Shown: positions 9,089 through 18,191 of the stretch, in pieces
How positions within the stretch are numbered: position 1 is the stretch's first letter
How the letters are laid out: the number at the start of each line of letters is the position of its first letter
Position numbers and translations under genes: made by a program
Notes under the pieces: model-generated
What the model saw: only the letters and a program-made list of their open reading frames with translations
Database searches by the model: none
What the model was told of the DNA's origin: nothing
Assembly: GCA_024743405.1 (NCBI GenBank)
Contig: JANSWP010000040.1
Location: 1 to 58,016 of the forward strand
Direction: 5' to 3'
Length of the DNA stretch: 58,016 nucleotides
Source: Bacteroidota bacterium
Lineage (GTDB): Bacteria > Bacteroidota > Bacteroidia > Chitinophagales > Saprospiraceae

Positions 9089-10768
9089 TCAAAACTTACC
9101 TTTTATGAATTTATCAGTAATTTTTTCATTCTGATTCACCACATTAATATAATAGGAACCCGCTGGCCAACTTTGGACAGCATCAATCTCAATCGTTTGT
9201 TCACTAAAAGGAGCAGAATTAATTACTTGCCTATATATTAATTGTCCTAATGAATTAAATATTTGAATCTCAAATTCACCAAAATCTTTTGTTGAATAAT
9301 CTAAAGTGAGCAAATTCCCAACTGGATTCGGGTAAATGCGCACAAAACCTTGAGATCCTAAATAAATATTATCGAATGTATTCGATGCTCTTTCTTCTGA
9401 ATTTGCGATACAATAACCATGTAAATACCGCATCGCTTTGTACAAATTCAATCGCCCTCCAGTCACCGTCTTTCCATTTAAGCTTGGTATCGGATCTGTC
9501 CCATTCAATATCGCATCTTTAACTAATAAAGCTGCCTCGATTGGATTATCCAAAACCAATTGAGCAAAATCGATACAAGGTACGGAATACAATAGAGCAA
9601 TCGCCCCCGCAACATGAGGACTTGCGGAGGAAGTACCATTAAAATTATCTCTATATTGGGAAAATATACTTGTCGTGGTAGTCGGCTTTCCAGGTGCTCC
9701 TAAATCAATAGAAATAGAACCATAGGCAGCCTCTTCTTCTTTTTCATCTTCCATATTTGTATTCGTCACGGAAATCAAAAAATCAGATTCACAGGTTGTC
9801 GGCATATCACCTTCAATATCCACATCCCAATCTGCATTAGCTGTTGCAGCGGTATTTAAGATCCCCGCTTGTCCCATTAGATCATAAGCATCTCTCCAAA
9901 TTGGATGTTCATCACAAAATTGCTTATCAAAACCTAATGAAGCATTAGTGGCAACCACAAAAGCCCCTTGTACCCCATTCGTTTTATTGTATTTATCTCG
10001 CATTTCGTAGGCATACATATAGCCTGCCGCAATTTGAGAACTGGTCGCCACTGTCAAAGGCATTATTTTCACATTCCAATTGATACCCGCAATGCCTTCA
10101 TCGTTATTGCCTTCTGCACCTATGATTCCAGAAACATTGGTTCCATGATTTTCTTCTGGATGAAAAGGTGTATTGTTTTTAAAATTCCATCCATTTATAT
10201 CATCTCGCCGTCCATTTAAATCATCATCCCAATCATTATTAGGGATTTCTCCCAAATTTTCCCAGATATGATTTCTTAAATCGGGGTGATTTAGATCAAA
10301 CCCTTTATCTAAAACAGCTACGACAATTTCATCTCCAAGAGCAGTCTCACCACCTATGGTTAAAGACCATACTTCGGGAGCCTGAATAATTTTCATATCC
10401 CATTGGGAGTCAAAAAGAGGATCATTTGGCACCGAATCTCGAAACTCCAAATAATAATCGAGCTCGCCATAACGAACCTCTTTTTGCTTTTCCAAATCCG
10501 ACAGAATGCTAAATTTATCTATTACGGATTCATCAAACCCAAGAAGATAAATATTGAAACGTTTTGATATCGTTTCTAGAATAGACAAACCAAAATAAGC
10601 ATTTACTCCAGTAGTATACTGATCAATAAATGCTTGGGGGTCAATATTTTCTCCAAATCGAACCATTAGTTGACCATCTATCGCCCCTGTGTTTTTTGAA
10701 AATGATTGAGAAAATCCCAATTGCACAATAAGCGCCAAAAAAATTGAGAGAGTGAAAAATTTACGCAT
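9089..10768 (-). CDS. Secreted subtilisin-like (S8) serine protease with T9SS C-terminal domain
   Basis: The 559-aa product has a signal peptide (cleavage near LGFSQ), a propeptide-like region to about 110 and an S8 catalytic domain. The triad is visible: Asp154 in VAVLDKGFDLNHPDL, His208 in ENHGTNVSG and Ser380 in GTSSASPHVAG. The last 80 or so residues (YPNPVGNLLTLDYS... through GSYYINVVNQNEKITDKFIKG) form a type A T9SS sorting domain, so the protease should be exported across the outer membrane and anchored at the surface or released. The gene is monocistronic. Its upstream region 10769-11145 holds only AT-rich DNA and an imperfect hairpin (arms 10954-10963 and 10991-10999). Confidence 0.93.
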   Translation of the reverse strand: MRKFFTLSIFLALIVQLGFSQSFSKNTGAIDGQLMVRFGENIDPQAFIDQYTTGVNAYFGLSILETISKRFNIYLLGFDESVIDKFSILSDLEKQKEVRYGELDYYLEFRDSVPNDPLFDSQWDMKIIQAPEVWSLTIGGETALGDEIVVAVLDKGFDLNHPDLRNHIWENLGEIPNNDWDDDLNGRRDDINGWNFKNNTPFHPEENHGTNVSGIIGAEGNNDEGIAGINWNVKIMPLTVATSSQIAAGYMYAYEMRDKYNKTNGVQGAFVVATNASLGFDKQFCDEHPIWRDAYDLMGQAGILNTAATANADWDVDIEGDMPTTCESDFLISVTNTNMEDEKEEEAAYGSISIDLGAPGKPTTTTSIFSQYRDNFNGTSSASPHVAGAIALLYSVPCIDFAQLVLDNPIEAALLVKDAILNGTDPIPSLNGKTVTGGRLNLYKAMRYLHGYCIANSEERASNTFDNIYLGSQGFVRIYPNPVGNLLTLDYSTKDFGEFEIQIFNSLGQLIYRQVINSAPFSEQTIEIDAVQSWPAGSYYINVVNQNEKITDKFIKGKF

Positions 10769-11145
10769 GATATTAGATGTATTGATAAACTAAAGAGATT
10801 TTGACAGAATAAGTTTTCATAAGTATTAACTCTATTCACAAAAGGTTTTCCATTTGACAATACTCAGAAGAACCTCTTCTCGTTTATTTCGCTCCGCAAA
10901 TTAGAAGAATTTGATTTTGCTTACAATTAAACGATTTTCATACCATAAAAATAGCTGGTCTTGGTACTCAATTTTGACTCCTATTAGACAAAGACCAGCA
11001 TAGCTCTATTCAATTACCTTGCAAAATACCCCTAAATACTCAATACTTTATGAAAAAATTTAATATTACTCTCCATACTTTTAACTTTGGCGAGGTTCCC
11101 AAAAAAGAAATTTGAATAATGGGTAATCTTGAAATGATCATTTAA
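10769..11145. other. Intergenic region between divergent genes
   Basis: No ORF with coding character. It must hold the promoters of the subtilase (minus) and possibly the LytTR gene (plus). A 9-bp inverted repeat (GCTGGTCTT / AAGACCAGC, 10954-10999) is present. A terminator is not expected here, so a regulatory role is possible but unproven. Confidence 0.4.
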
Positions 11146-11298
11146 GAGTATGTCTAAAAATTTCACAAACTGAGAATCTATGATTTATGGTTCTGGCGAT
11201 AAATTATTAAGGGAGTTTGCCGAGGCAAATGACCGCAATAATTTGAAGGCAGGTTCATAAAGCGTTGGTTTTTAGGAAGTAAAAATTTAGACATACTT
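11146..11298 (-). repeat. R3 palindromic repeat, copy 1
   Basis: This 153-bp element has inverted ends (GAGTATGTC... / ...GACATACTT) flanked by TA. Its reverse complement is nearly identical over the whole length to 44772-44923. It contains internal inverted segments (TTTGCC ga GGCAAA near 11218; AAATTATT/AATAATTT). It has no ORF. TA flanks and size fit a non-autonomous (MITE-like) transposon. Confidence 0.85.
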
Positions 11299-11357
11299 TA
11301 AGGGAAAAATCGCATCATTTCGCTATAACCACATGAACATATTAATAAAAAACAGCT

Positions 11358-12134
11358 ATGAAGAAAGCCATCATCATCGAGGACAATCCTAAAGGTATTC
11401 AAAACCTCCGCAATCTTATCAAGGCTATTTCACCAGACCTAAAAGTAATTGCAACCGCAAAATCAATTAAAGAAGGTGTTCAATTATTGAGTCGAGCTGA
11501 CATTGAGCCTGATGTTGCTTTTTTAGACATTAAGTTGGAAGATGGATTGGTATTCCATTTACTCAATCAGTTAGAGGAAGTCAATTTTGAAATCATTTTT
11601 GTAACAGCTTATGATAATTTTACAAAAAAAGCATGCGAATTCAGTAGTATTGGATATATCAACAAACCAATTGACCCAGACGAGCTAAAAGATGCCATTG
11701 AAAGGATTCGCCCTCATCGCCGATTTTGGAATCAAAAAAAGTTAGAAATTTTTCAGAGTCATTATCAGGGAGTTCCAAACCCTTACCAACAAATTTTGGT
11801 TTCCGCTACTGATGGTCATCATCTATTTCAGATCACAGATATTCAGTTTTTAGAAGGAGATGACAATTGTACTTGGTTTCATTTAATTGATGGCAGGCGA
11901 TTTTTAGTAACAAAAAGCATTCGTGTTTTTGAGCACACCCTTCACCAATGGAATTTTCACAGAATTCACCGAAGCCATATTGTCAATCTCAATTCAGTTG
12001 TATTTTGTTCAAGGGGGGAAAGTGGATATGTAAAATTGCGCGGACTCAAAGAATCACTCCCGGTTGCGAAAGCACGAAAACCCTTATTTCTATTACGTCT
12101 AAAACAATTACAAGAGAATTTCTGGAATTCTTGA
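11358..12134 (+). CDS. LytTR-family response regulator
   Basis: The 258-aa protein has an N-terminal receiver domain: acidic pocket ED at 8-9, phosphoacceptor Asp57 in FLDIKL, Thr83 in FVTAYD and Lys103 in INKPI. A C-terminal LytTR DNA-binding domain covers about 145-250, with FLEGDDNCTWFHLIDGRRFLVTKS and FHRIHRSHIVNLN. Such regulators act as transcription factors after phosphorylation, usually by a 7TM/LytS-type histidine kinase. No kinase gene is adjacent, so it is an orphan here and its targets cannot be predicted. An R3 repeat lies immediately upstream, within about 60 bp of the start codon, and may affect its promoter. Confidence 0.93.
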   Translation: MKKAIIIEDNPKGIQNLRNLIKAISPDLKVIATAKSIKEGVQLLSRADIEPDVAFLDIKLEDGLVFHLLNQLEEVNFEIIFVTAYDNFTKKACEFSSIGYINKPIDPDELKDAIERIRPHRRFWNQKKLEIFQSHYQGVPNPYQQILVSATDGHHLFQITDIQFLEGDDNCTWFHLIDGRRFLVTKSIRVFEHTLHQWNFHRIHRSHIVNLNSVVFCSRGESGYVKLRGLKESLPVAKARKPLFLLRLKQLQENFWNS

Positions 12135-12135
12135 T

Positions 12136-12171
12136 TTAGGGAGTAGGAAAAATATAACCTACCCATTTTAC
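12136..12171 (+). repeat. R1 repeat fragment (left arm only)
   Basis: TTAGGGAGTAGGAAAAATATAACC... directly after the LytTR stop codon matches the left arm of R1 copies at 15471 and 24212, including the CCTACCCATTTTACTT segment. The core and right arm are absent, so this is a decayed or solo arm. Confidence 0.6.
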
Positions 12172-12262
12172 TTATCAATGATAAAAATCATCAAAATAGC
12201 GTCATTTTATTCATCGCTTCTTCTTTCAATATCCAATAAATTTGAGGTTTAACAAATCAACG

Positions 12263-12297
12263 AATGGGAAAGGCTCATTGTAACCTTTCCCATTTTT
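12263..12297 (+). terminator. Rho-independent terminator
   Basis: An 11-bp perfect stem AATGGGAAAGG/CCTTTCCCATT with a 10-nt loop is followed by T5. It would terminate the LytTR transcript just ahead of the macro-domain gene. Confidence 0.75.
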
Positions 12298-12310
12298 CAA
12301 ATTCATAATT

Positions 12311-12796
12311 ATGATAAAAGAAGTATCCGGTGACATATTATTATCGAAAGCTCAAGCAATTGCGCATGGTTTAGCCCCCAATGACCATTTTGATCAAGGG
12401 CTTGCGTTGAGTCTTAGAAAAAATTATCCTTCCATGTACAAAGATTTTCGGCACTACTATCGTATAGCCCATCCTGCACCTGGGAAAGCTTGGATTTGGA
12501 GTGGTGTTGGTGGTGTTAGAATTATCAATTTACTTACTCAAGAGCCAGCTAAAGGGAACAACAGTCATCCAGGCAAAGCAAGTTTACCCAATGTCAATCA
12601 TGCATTGAAAGAGTTGGTAAAAATCATAAAAAAAGAAAAAATCACTAGCCTTGCCTTGCCTAAATTGGCAACAGGGGTTGGCGGTTTACCCTGGGAAGAG
12701 GTCAAACCAATCATTTATGATCGATTGTCAAAACTAAATATTCCAGTATATATTTATTCGACTTATAGAAAGGGAATCAAAGCACAAGAAAATTAA
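12311..12796 (+). CDS. Macro domain protein (ADP-ribose binding)
   Basis: A 161-aa single-domain macro fold. It begins IKEVSGDILLSKAQAIAHGLAPND, aligning with the adenine-binding start of macro domains. It has the GKASLPNVNHALKEL helix and the distal phosphate-binding loop LPKLATGVGGLPWEEV. Macro domains bind or hydrolyse ADP-ribose adducts or O-acetyl-ADP-ribose. The substrate here is not determinable. The protein is cytoplasmic, and the gene is monocistronic and bracketed by terminators. An ADP-ribosylglycohydrolase-like gene lies 3 kb away, which may be coincidence. Confidence 0.85.
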   Translation: MIKEVSGDILLSKAQAIAHGLAPNDHFDQGLALSLRKNYPSMYKDFRHYYRIAHPAPGKAWIWSGVGGVRIINLLTQEPAKGNNSHPGKASLPNVNHALKELVKIIKKEKITSLALPKLATGVGGLPWEEVKPIIYDRLSKLNIPVYIYSTYRKGIKAQEN

Positions 12797-12831
12797 TTTA
12801 AGGAGTTTCAAAACAGAAAAATTGAGCATAC

Positions 12832-12868
12832 AAAAGCGACTTGAATTTAGCTTCAAGTCGCTTTTTTT
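12832..12868 (+). terminator. Rho-independent terminator
   Basis: A 14-bp stem AAAAGCGACTTGAA / TTCAAGTCGCTTTT with a 6-nt loop runs into a T7 tract. It is downstream of the macro-domain gene. The T-rich flank on both sides lets it also serve the convergent gene at 12909-13931. Confidence 0.85.
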
Positions 12869-12908
12869 GCCTTAAAACGTTTTATGTTTCTTTCTATGAT
12901 TTAATACA

Positions 12909-13931
12909 CTACCTATTTACAAAAGCTTGGGATCCGATAACATTGCCAACCTGTAGCGTTAAAAAATAAGTACCTGAAGGCAACCCATTCAGAACTAATT
13001 TAGCATAATGCATTCCTGATGAAAGTTCTCCCAAATATTGCGTCTGTATGATTTGATTAGCAGAATTTAAAACCTGAAAGCTAACCTCAGATTTTTCCTT
13101 CACTTTAAAATTCAAGTTCATTTGGTAATCCACAGGATTGGGATAACACTCCATTCTTAATTCCTGAATAGCTTGTTCATTAGTATTAACGGTTCCAAGC
13201 TTAGTAATCAAAATATCATCTACAGCTAATCGCTCATCATCATCTGAATCATGAAGAAAAGCGATATAAATAGTTTCTCCAACATAGGCTTCCAAACTTA
13301 CGGAATGAGGCTCCAATACCCCATTCAGAATAGTACCACCATTATCTACAAAATAATCTGAATTCATGCCACCATCTGCATGTAAATATCCATCCGTGAA
13401 TGTAAAATTTGAATAATCGGTGCTTTGGCTATTGCCGATTATTTCATCCATGGAAGCTGCGGTGAATATAGTTTCGGTAAAATCAGTAGTAAGATTATTG
13501 CCCCCAGTCGAAACCAATACAGTATATCCGTCCATATACCGTGGCATTTGGTTGGGCGCAGATTTCCAATGAAGCATATAACTGTCATCAGTAATCTCTA
13601 AAGGCGGCAAAACCAACCAGTTTCGATTTCCCGGTAGCGAACCTTCCAAAAAGGAAAGCGAAGTAGCGACGTAGTTAGTTTGGCCTGTTGTGGGATCAAT
13701 TGGATCAGTAAAAAATTCTCCCCAAAACCATTGTTTGCTATCCTCCGTTTGAAAAGCTGTTTCAAGACCATCAGCGTCATAATTGACCCAATTTGTATTG
13801 GATCCTGTTGCTGAAGTATCCATCATTGGGAATGGATTAGTTTGAAAATCTTCAAATAATAACGTATCCAATTGAGCATGAATAGGTAAAAAAGAAAAGC
13901 AAAAAAAGATAAAAGCAAAATTTGTATTCAT
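12909..13931 (-). CDS. T9SS-exported choice-of-anchor J (MAM-like) protein
   Basis: The 340-aa protein has a signal peptide (FIFFCFSFLPIHAQ), then a jelly-roll domain (about 20-240). That domain starts LLFEDFQTNPFP and contains NRNWLVLPPLEITDDS and ERLAVDDILITKLG, which are hallmarks of choice-of-anchor J/cleaved-adhesin domains. A T9SS type A sorting domain (CYPNPVDYQMNLNF... through LPSGTYFLTLQVG) occupies the last 80 or so residues. Such proteins are cell-surface or secreted, with carbohydrate or protein binding known for relatives. No catalytic residues are recognisable. It is monocistronic. Confidence 0.85.
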   Translation of the reverse strand: MNTNFAFIFFCFSFLPIHAQLDTLLFEDFQTNPFPMMDTSATGSNTNWVNYDADGLETAFQTEDSKQWFWGEFFTDPIDPTTGQTNYVATSLSFLEGSLPGNRNWLVLPPLEITDDSYMLHWKSAPNQMPRYMDGYTVLVSTGGNNLTTDFTETIFTAASMDEIIGNSQSTDYSNFTFTDGYLHADGGMNSDYFVDNGGTILNGVLEPHSVSLEAYVGETIYIAFLHDSDDDERLAVDDILITKLGTVNTNEQAIQELRMECYPNPVDYQMNLNFKVKEKSEVSFQVLNSANQIIQTQYLGELSSGMHYAKLVLNGLPSGTYFLTLQVGNVIGSQAFVNR

Positions 13932-14094
13932 TTTTAGTTGATTGAATATTAGAAGTTAAATTCTTTAAAGCACACCTATGAAATTCACCTGCCTACGGCG
14001 TCAAAATTTCTTTTACAGGGAGACTTTTGTTGAAAAAATGAAATAAAAAAAGAGGCAGGCATAAATGTAAATTATTTTAAACCAAAATACACAT

Positions 14095-14267
14095 TACTCG
14101 TTATTTGATATTGGCTAAGCAAACTTCCTCATTTTCTGAATGGCTCTTTTGTCGATAAACTGTGTTTAAAAGTCTCGCCGCAGCAATGCTTCGCCTATGT
14201 TTTTTGCCTCGACTAGCAACAAAATACCCTATTAAAAACGGGAACATATTATTTAGCCATTACTTAA
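14095..14267. repeat. R1 repeat, divergent copy
   Basis: The core TTTAAAAGTCTCGCC...CCTATGTTTTTTGCCTCGACT matches the core of R1 copies at 15471, 24212, 44140 and 48099. The right end TTAGCCATTACTTAA matches that of the 48099 copy. The left arm is eroded. It fills most of the 400-bp gap 13932-14337, in which nothing else is evident. Confidence 0.6.
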
Positions 14268-14337
14268 CAAATTTTCTATTTTTGCGCGCATTTTCAAAAA
14301 GCAACTAATTTTTCATATAAAACTAAATTGAACCATT

Positions 14338-15453
14338 ATGAATTGGAAATCAACTGTTTTAGTCCTATTCGCTGCGTTAATCGGAATGACCGATTTGGCT
14401 GCACAAGATCTAAAGTTCCCAGGTATGGACAAAAGTCCAATGGATGCTGCTCATTATCCAAGAAGAGCCGCTTTTAAGAATTATTTGGGTGACGATGATC
14501 CTGATAGGACTCAGAAAATCAAGGTATTATACTGTCGTCCGAATAAAAATGAAAGAGTAGTTTTCGGCAAATTAGTTCCATGGGGACAAGATTGGCGTTT
14601 GGGTGCCAATGAAGCTACCGAAGTTACTTTTTTCGCTCCAGTGGAAATCGGTGGAACGTATATAGGGAGCGGAACATACACAATGTTTGCCCAATGCTAC
14701 CCTGATCACTGGATTTTAAAAATCTCTAAAGAGCGTTTTATTGCTGGAGCTGATAATCGCGATATTACCAAAGATATCGTCGCGGTGAGCATCCCTACTT
14801 CTCATGTACCAAATGTCCGCGAAGCATTTACAATCGGCTTCCAAAAAGTGGATGATGGGAATGCGAATATGATATTCGAATGGGATCAAACTAGAGCGAC
14901 TTTGCCTATTAATATGAATCCAGCAATGATGGCTAGTTCAGATGCAAGTCCGATGGATTTGGTTCAATATCCAAATAGTTCAAGATTAAGAAATTATCAA
15001 AAGCCCGAAGATTTAGACAAAGCAGTCGCAAAAGTTCGCGTCGTTTACAGTCGCCCACAAATGAAAGGTAGAGAGATTTTTGGTGGATTATTGAAACATG
15101 GAGAAATGTGGAGAGTTGGTGCTAATGAAACCACTGTTATCACTTTCTTTGAAGATGTAACTATTGGTGGAAAAGCTATCAAAGCTGGTCAATATGGTTT
15201 ATTTGCAAAAGTCAATGAAGACAATTGGGAGTTCATCATTCACAAGAATACCCAATCATGGGGAAATGCCAATCATGATGATAAAGACAACGTCGTAACT
15301 GTTACTGCTAAAACAGCAAAAACACCTTCGACTGTTGAAGCTTTAACTATTTTATTGAAAGAAAATGGCGAAAATCAAATTGACTTGATTGTAGCCTGGG
15401 AAAATACCATGGCTAAATTGCCAATTAGCTTGGGTAGTGGTAAAAAATCGTAA
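14338..15453 (+). CDS. Secreted protein with two DUF2911 domains
   Basis: The 371-aa protein has a signal peptide (ends DLAAQ) followed by two copies of DUF2911, about 25-190 and 200-365. Each copy shows the ordered motifs SPMDxxxYP, KVxYxRPxxxxRxxFGxLxxxGxxWRxGANExTxxTFF, the GTYTMFA/GQYGLFA segment and the final ADP-like W..T.A.LPI. DUF2911 proteins are common, secreted or periplasmic, in Bacteroidota; their function is unknown. It is unusual only in being a tandem duplication. It is monocistronic and followed by an R1 element that may form a 3' stem-loop. Confidence 0.9.
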   Translation: MNWKSTVLVLFAALIGMTDLAAQDLKFPGMDKSPMDAAHYPRRAAFKNYLGDDDPDRTQKIKVLYCRPNKNERVVFGKLVPWGQDWRLGANEATEVTFFAPVEIGGTYIGSGTYTMFAQCYPDHWILKISKERFIAGADNRDITKDIVAVSIPTSHVPNVREAFTIGFQKVDDGNANMIFEWDQTRATLPINMNPAMMASSDASPMDLVQYPNSSRLRNYQKPEDLDKAVAKVRVVYSRPQMKGREIFGGLLKHGEMWRVGANETTVITFFEDVTIGGKAIKAGQYGLFAKVNEDNWEFIIHKNTQSWGNANHDDKDNVVTVTAKTAKTPSTVEALTILLKENGENQIDLIVAWENTMAKLPISLGSGKKS

Positions 15454-15470
15454 TTGATTTTTTCGATGTA

Positions 15471-15631
15471 AGGGAGGAGGAAATAAATAACCTACCCATT
15501 TTACTTGCTATTTTTCCTTTATGCATCGTTAAAAATACTCGCCATACCTTTGGTATGTCTGTGTTTTTTGCCTCGTCTAAAGAAAAATTAACTTCCTAAA
15601 ATTTGGGTAGGTTATTTATTTCCTCCTCCCT
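15471..15631. repeat. R1 palindromic repeat, best-preserved copy
   Basis: This 161-bp element has perfect 28-bp inverted ends (15471-15498 and 15604-15631). The conserved core holds CGTTAAAAATACTCGC, the small palindrome CATACC ttt GGTATG and GTTTTTTGCCTCG. It has no ORF. Other copies or fragments are at 12136, 14095, 24212, 44140, 48099 and 52253. It separates the DUF2911 gene and the convergent ARH-like gene. Confidence 0.9.
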
Positions 15632-15693
15632 AATGAAAATTGGGATGAAAATCAATTACAATAATAGTAGTTGGTTTTCATTTCAATTTTAAT

Positions 15694-17085
15694 TTAATCG
15701 CTTTTTAACACTGGTATATACCAAACATCTTTTTCCAAATCAATCCCTCCTTTCATTTCTTCCTGCACTACTCTATCGACTATAAAAACACCAATTTTTG
15801 CCATATCCCAAAAATTGTCAATACCATTGTTCGGAAAGCCAATTCGAGTACGATGAATATTAAATTTCTCTGCAAATTTCCGATTGAAGGCTTTTTCGAC
15901 CCCTTCTTTTCCTATCATAAAGCCTAACATTCCACCCCAAGTTGCAGTTGGATTATCCGAATCCCAACCACAAAGAGCCCCGATTTTTATCGTTTCAATG
16001 ATATCTCCTTCACCATAAAAAAGGCTGACCAAACTGGCTGCGAAATTAATCCCTGCCGCAAAACAACCATTACAATAAAGGTTCTTTGAGGTCAAATCAT
16101 ATCCATCCATTTGATCCACTTGGTAGCGTTGATAAACCGAATCTCGAGTCACTTCCCAAAGAATTTCAGAGTCATATTGTGCCTTTACAAAATCGTACAT
16201 TTTTGCAGGATAAGAACCTTCGGGTAGTTTCTTTCTTGCCTCTGTTGCCATCCATGAAACTTGCTCTTTCATTGTCCTTTTTTCTATTTTTGAAGCCAAA
16301 GCATACATCGTGACATAGAATTCTGAAATCCAAGCTGCCTCAAACCTTGCAGTCGTCCTAATTGGCAAATCTGCCATCATCAATGCAATATCTGGTCGAG
16401 TTGGAGCAAATAATCCAAAAATTTCGGTGGTCAATTGAGCATCAATCATTTCATAATTAGCATTTTTTTTCGGATCGCTTGTTTCCGGAGGTAGTACTCC
16501 TTTGTTCATTAAATCAAAAGCGGTCTGATTTGATACCCACAAAAAATTTTCCTCTTCTTCTTTAATATGGTTCAACCAGCCTTCTTGAATCTGTTTTCCA
16601 GTCAACTGGCTAGTATTATTGATAAAGAGAAGGTGTTGATATATATATTCGATATCGGTATCATCGTCTGCACCCCAAATTCCTCGCTCTTCCTCAATAA
16701 CAAAATCGATGTTGGGTGACAAATCACTCGGTTTTCCTTCTCCCCATATACTAGGTTCGTCAGGTTTCCCCCAATCCATTCGAGTATAAAAATCTCCAGT
16801 TTTGAGATCACCAATATTTCCAATTTTATCCATTTCTGTAACTAATCCTGTCCAATTGGCGATACATTGTCCCAACCAAAATCCGTACATTTGATTTTGA
16901 TACCTCAATCTAGAAATCACTTTATCAGAAGGATTTGGAGCATAAATTTTATAAGAAAATGCTGAATCACTCAAAGCGGAAGGAGAAGTATTCTGTATTT
17001 TATTAGATTGAGTTCCAGGACTACAACAAACAAAAGATAAGTATACTAAGAACAGAAATATTAATCGGATAGAGCACATTTTCAT
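15694..17085 (-). CDS. ADP-ribosylglycohydrolase-family secreted protein
   Basis: The 463-aa protein has an N-terminal hydrophobic signal with a Cys pair (LSFVCCSPG), possibly a lipoprotein signal although the lipobox is not canonical. The mature part has the ARH/DraG fold. An early MYGFWLGQCIANW helix aligns with the usual GxxxGDxxG region. DDDTDIEY (about 141-147) and CGWDSDNPTATWGG (about 372-385) supply the acidic Mg2+ ligands of the family. ARH enzymes cleave ADP-ribose from proteins or nucleotides; extracytoplasmic relatives in Bacteroidota may act on other N-glycosides. The substrate is therefore uncertain. It is monocistronic. Confidence 0.85.
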   Translation of the reverse strand: MKMCSIRLIFLFLVYLSFVCCSPGTQSNKIQNTSPSALSDSAFSYKIYAPNPSDKVISRLRYQNQMYGFWLGQCIANWTGLVTEMDKIGNIGDLKTGDFYTRMDWGKPDEPSIWGEGKPSDLSPNIDFVIEEERGIWGADDDTDIEYIYQHLLFINNTSQLTGKQIQEGWLNHIKEEEENFLWVSNQTAFDLMNKGVLPPETSDPKKNANYEMIDAQLTTEIFGLFAPTRPDIALMMADLPIRTTARFEAAWISEFYVTMYALASKIEKRTMKEQVSWMATEARKKLPEGSYPAKMYDFVKAQYDSEILWEVTRDSVYQRYQVDQMDGYDLTSKNLYCNGCFAAGINFAASLVSLFYGEGDIIETIKIGALCGWDSDNPTATWGGMLGFMIGKEGVEKAFNRKFAEKFNIHRTRIGFPNNGIDNFWDMAKIGVFIVDRVVQEEMKGGIDLEKDVWYIPVLKSD

Positions 17086-17315
17086 GTTATTATTAGATTA
17101 ATTGGTTCGAAACTGAATAAAATCGACCTAGAGTCCTATTAAAAAATAACTAAAGGTAGATTGACCTGTTAATTAAGGTATAGAACATATTACCGGAAAT
17201 TAAAAGTATTTCAATTAAAAAAAATTTTTCCTCGCTAAAAAAGCTAGAGTTCAAAAATATATTGACATGTTTGCGCTTTATTTAATTTTTTTATAACAAT
17301 TAAAATTTATCCATT

Positions 17316-17462
17316 ATGTACGGTAGTATTGAAATAAAAGTTGTGAAAGAAACCTCCAAAACTGTGGTCGTTAAACTAATTAATGCAGATCGAAACATGC
17401 CTGTTCCGAAAGAAGAGTTTGAAAAACGAGTTGCAGATGGCACCTATAAAGTCATTGGTTAA
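17316..17462 (+). CDS. 48-aa hypothetical small protein
   Basis: An ATG at 17316, preceded by an A/T-rich leader typical of Bacteroidota starts, opens a 48-codon frame. Its coding character is good: charged residues alternate with a VVVKLI strand, and it ends FEKRVADGTYKVIG. The amino-acid pattern (beta strand, charged turn, helix, GTYKV strand) looks like a folded mini-domain. No family was recognised. It stands alone between the ARH-like gene (divergent) and the VOC gene. Confidence 0.6.
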   Translation: MYGSIEIKVVKETSKTVVVKLINADRNMPVPKEEFEKRVADGTYKVIG

Positions 17463-17734
17463 CTAAAAATTCTTTGAAGAGAGAATTAACTTAGAAATGA
17501 TAAAAAAATGGTCAATCTAAAATCGGTGACTTATTTTTTCTTCATTCCTTACAATTTTTTTGAAGCTAATTCATCCTTAAAAATTAGGATCAGATAATCT
17601 AGACATTTGATTTAGCTTTTATAACATCCTATGCCTTAGTCCTTCAAACACTAATCTTCTTGCGTAGATTTCTGAATCTGCCCAAGTAGATTAGTAATCA
17701 GGAGACTAAAGCTTTTATGTTTATCTAATCTACC

Positions 17735-18175
17735 ATGAAACCTTTATTGACATTCTTTTTTTCCTTTTTTCTACTCTTTTCTACCTCCGCTCAAGAAATA
17801 GAAATCCGTTTTGACCATTACGCCATTCTAGCTCAAAATTTAGACGCCAGTTCCAATTTCTATATGGAAGTAATGGGGTTGAAAGAAATTGAAGATAAAA
17901 CTGAGTTACCTCATATTCGGTGGTTTTCGATGGGTAATAATACAGAACTGCATATAATTGAGAATAAAGATTATTCAGCTCCAGATGAAATAGGCGTCCA
18001 TTTTGCATTAAGAGTCAATGATTTAAATGCATTTATGAAAAAAATAGTTGATCGTAAAATTGAATTCCGAAATTGGTTTGGTTTAGTTGGTCGAACCAAT
18101 GCTCGTCCAGATGGAGTTCGCCAAATTTATCTTCAAGACCCTAATGGTTATTGGATAGAAGTGAATGGAGAGTAA
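17735..18175 (+). CDS. Exported VOC-superfamily (glyoxalase-like) protein
   Basis: The 146-aa protein has a signal peptide (LLTFFFSFFLLFSTSAQ) followed by one VOC domain. It shows the paired beta-alpha-beta modules and likely metal ligands His in FDHYAI, Glu/His in TELHIIE, His in GVHFAL and Glu in YWIEVN. VOC proteins include glyoxalase I, ring-cleaving dioxygenases and resistance proteins. One short copy implies dimerisation to form the site. An exported location is unusual for glyoxalases, and the substrate is unknown. GC-rich hairpins follow the stop codon. Confidence 0.85.
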   Translation: MKPLLTFFFSFFLLFSTSAQEIEIRFDHYAILAQNLDASSNFYMEVMGLKEIEDKTELPHIRWFSMGNNTELHIIENKDYSAPDEIGVHFALRVNDLNAFMKKIVDRKIEFRNWFGLVGRTNARPDGVRQIYLQDPNGYWIEVNGE

Positions 18176-18191
18176 TTTCTCAATTGAACTA

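Noticed and set aside
10954-10999. Hairpin taken as a terminator
   Set aside because: It lies between divergent genes where no transcript should end, and has only a weak T-rich flank on the minus strand.
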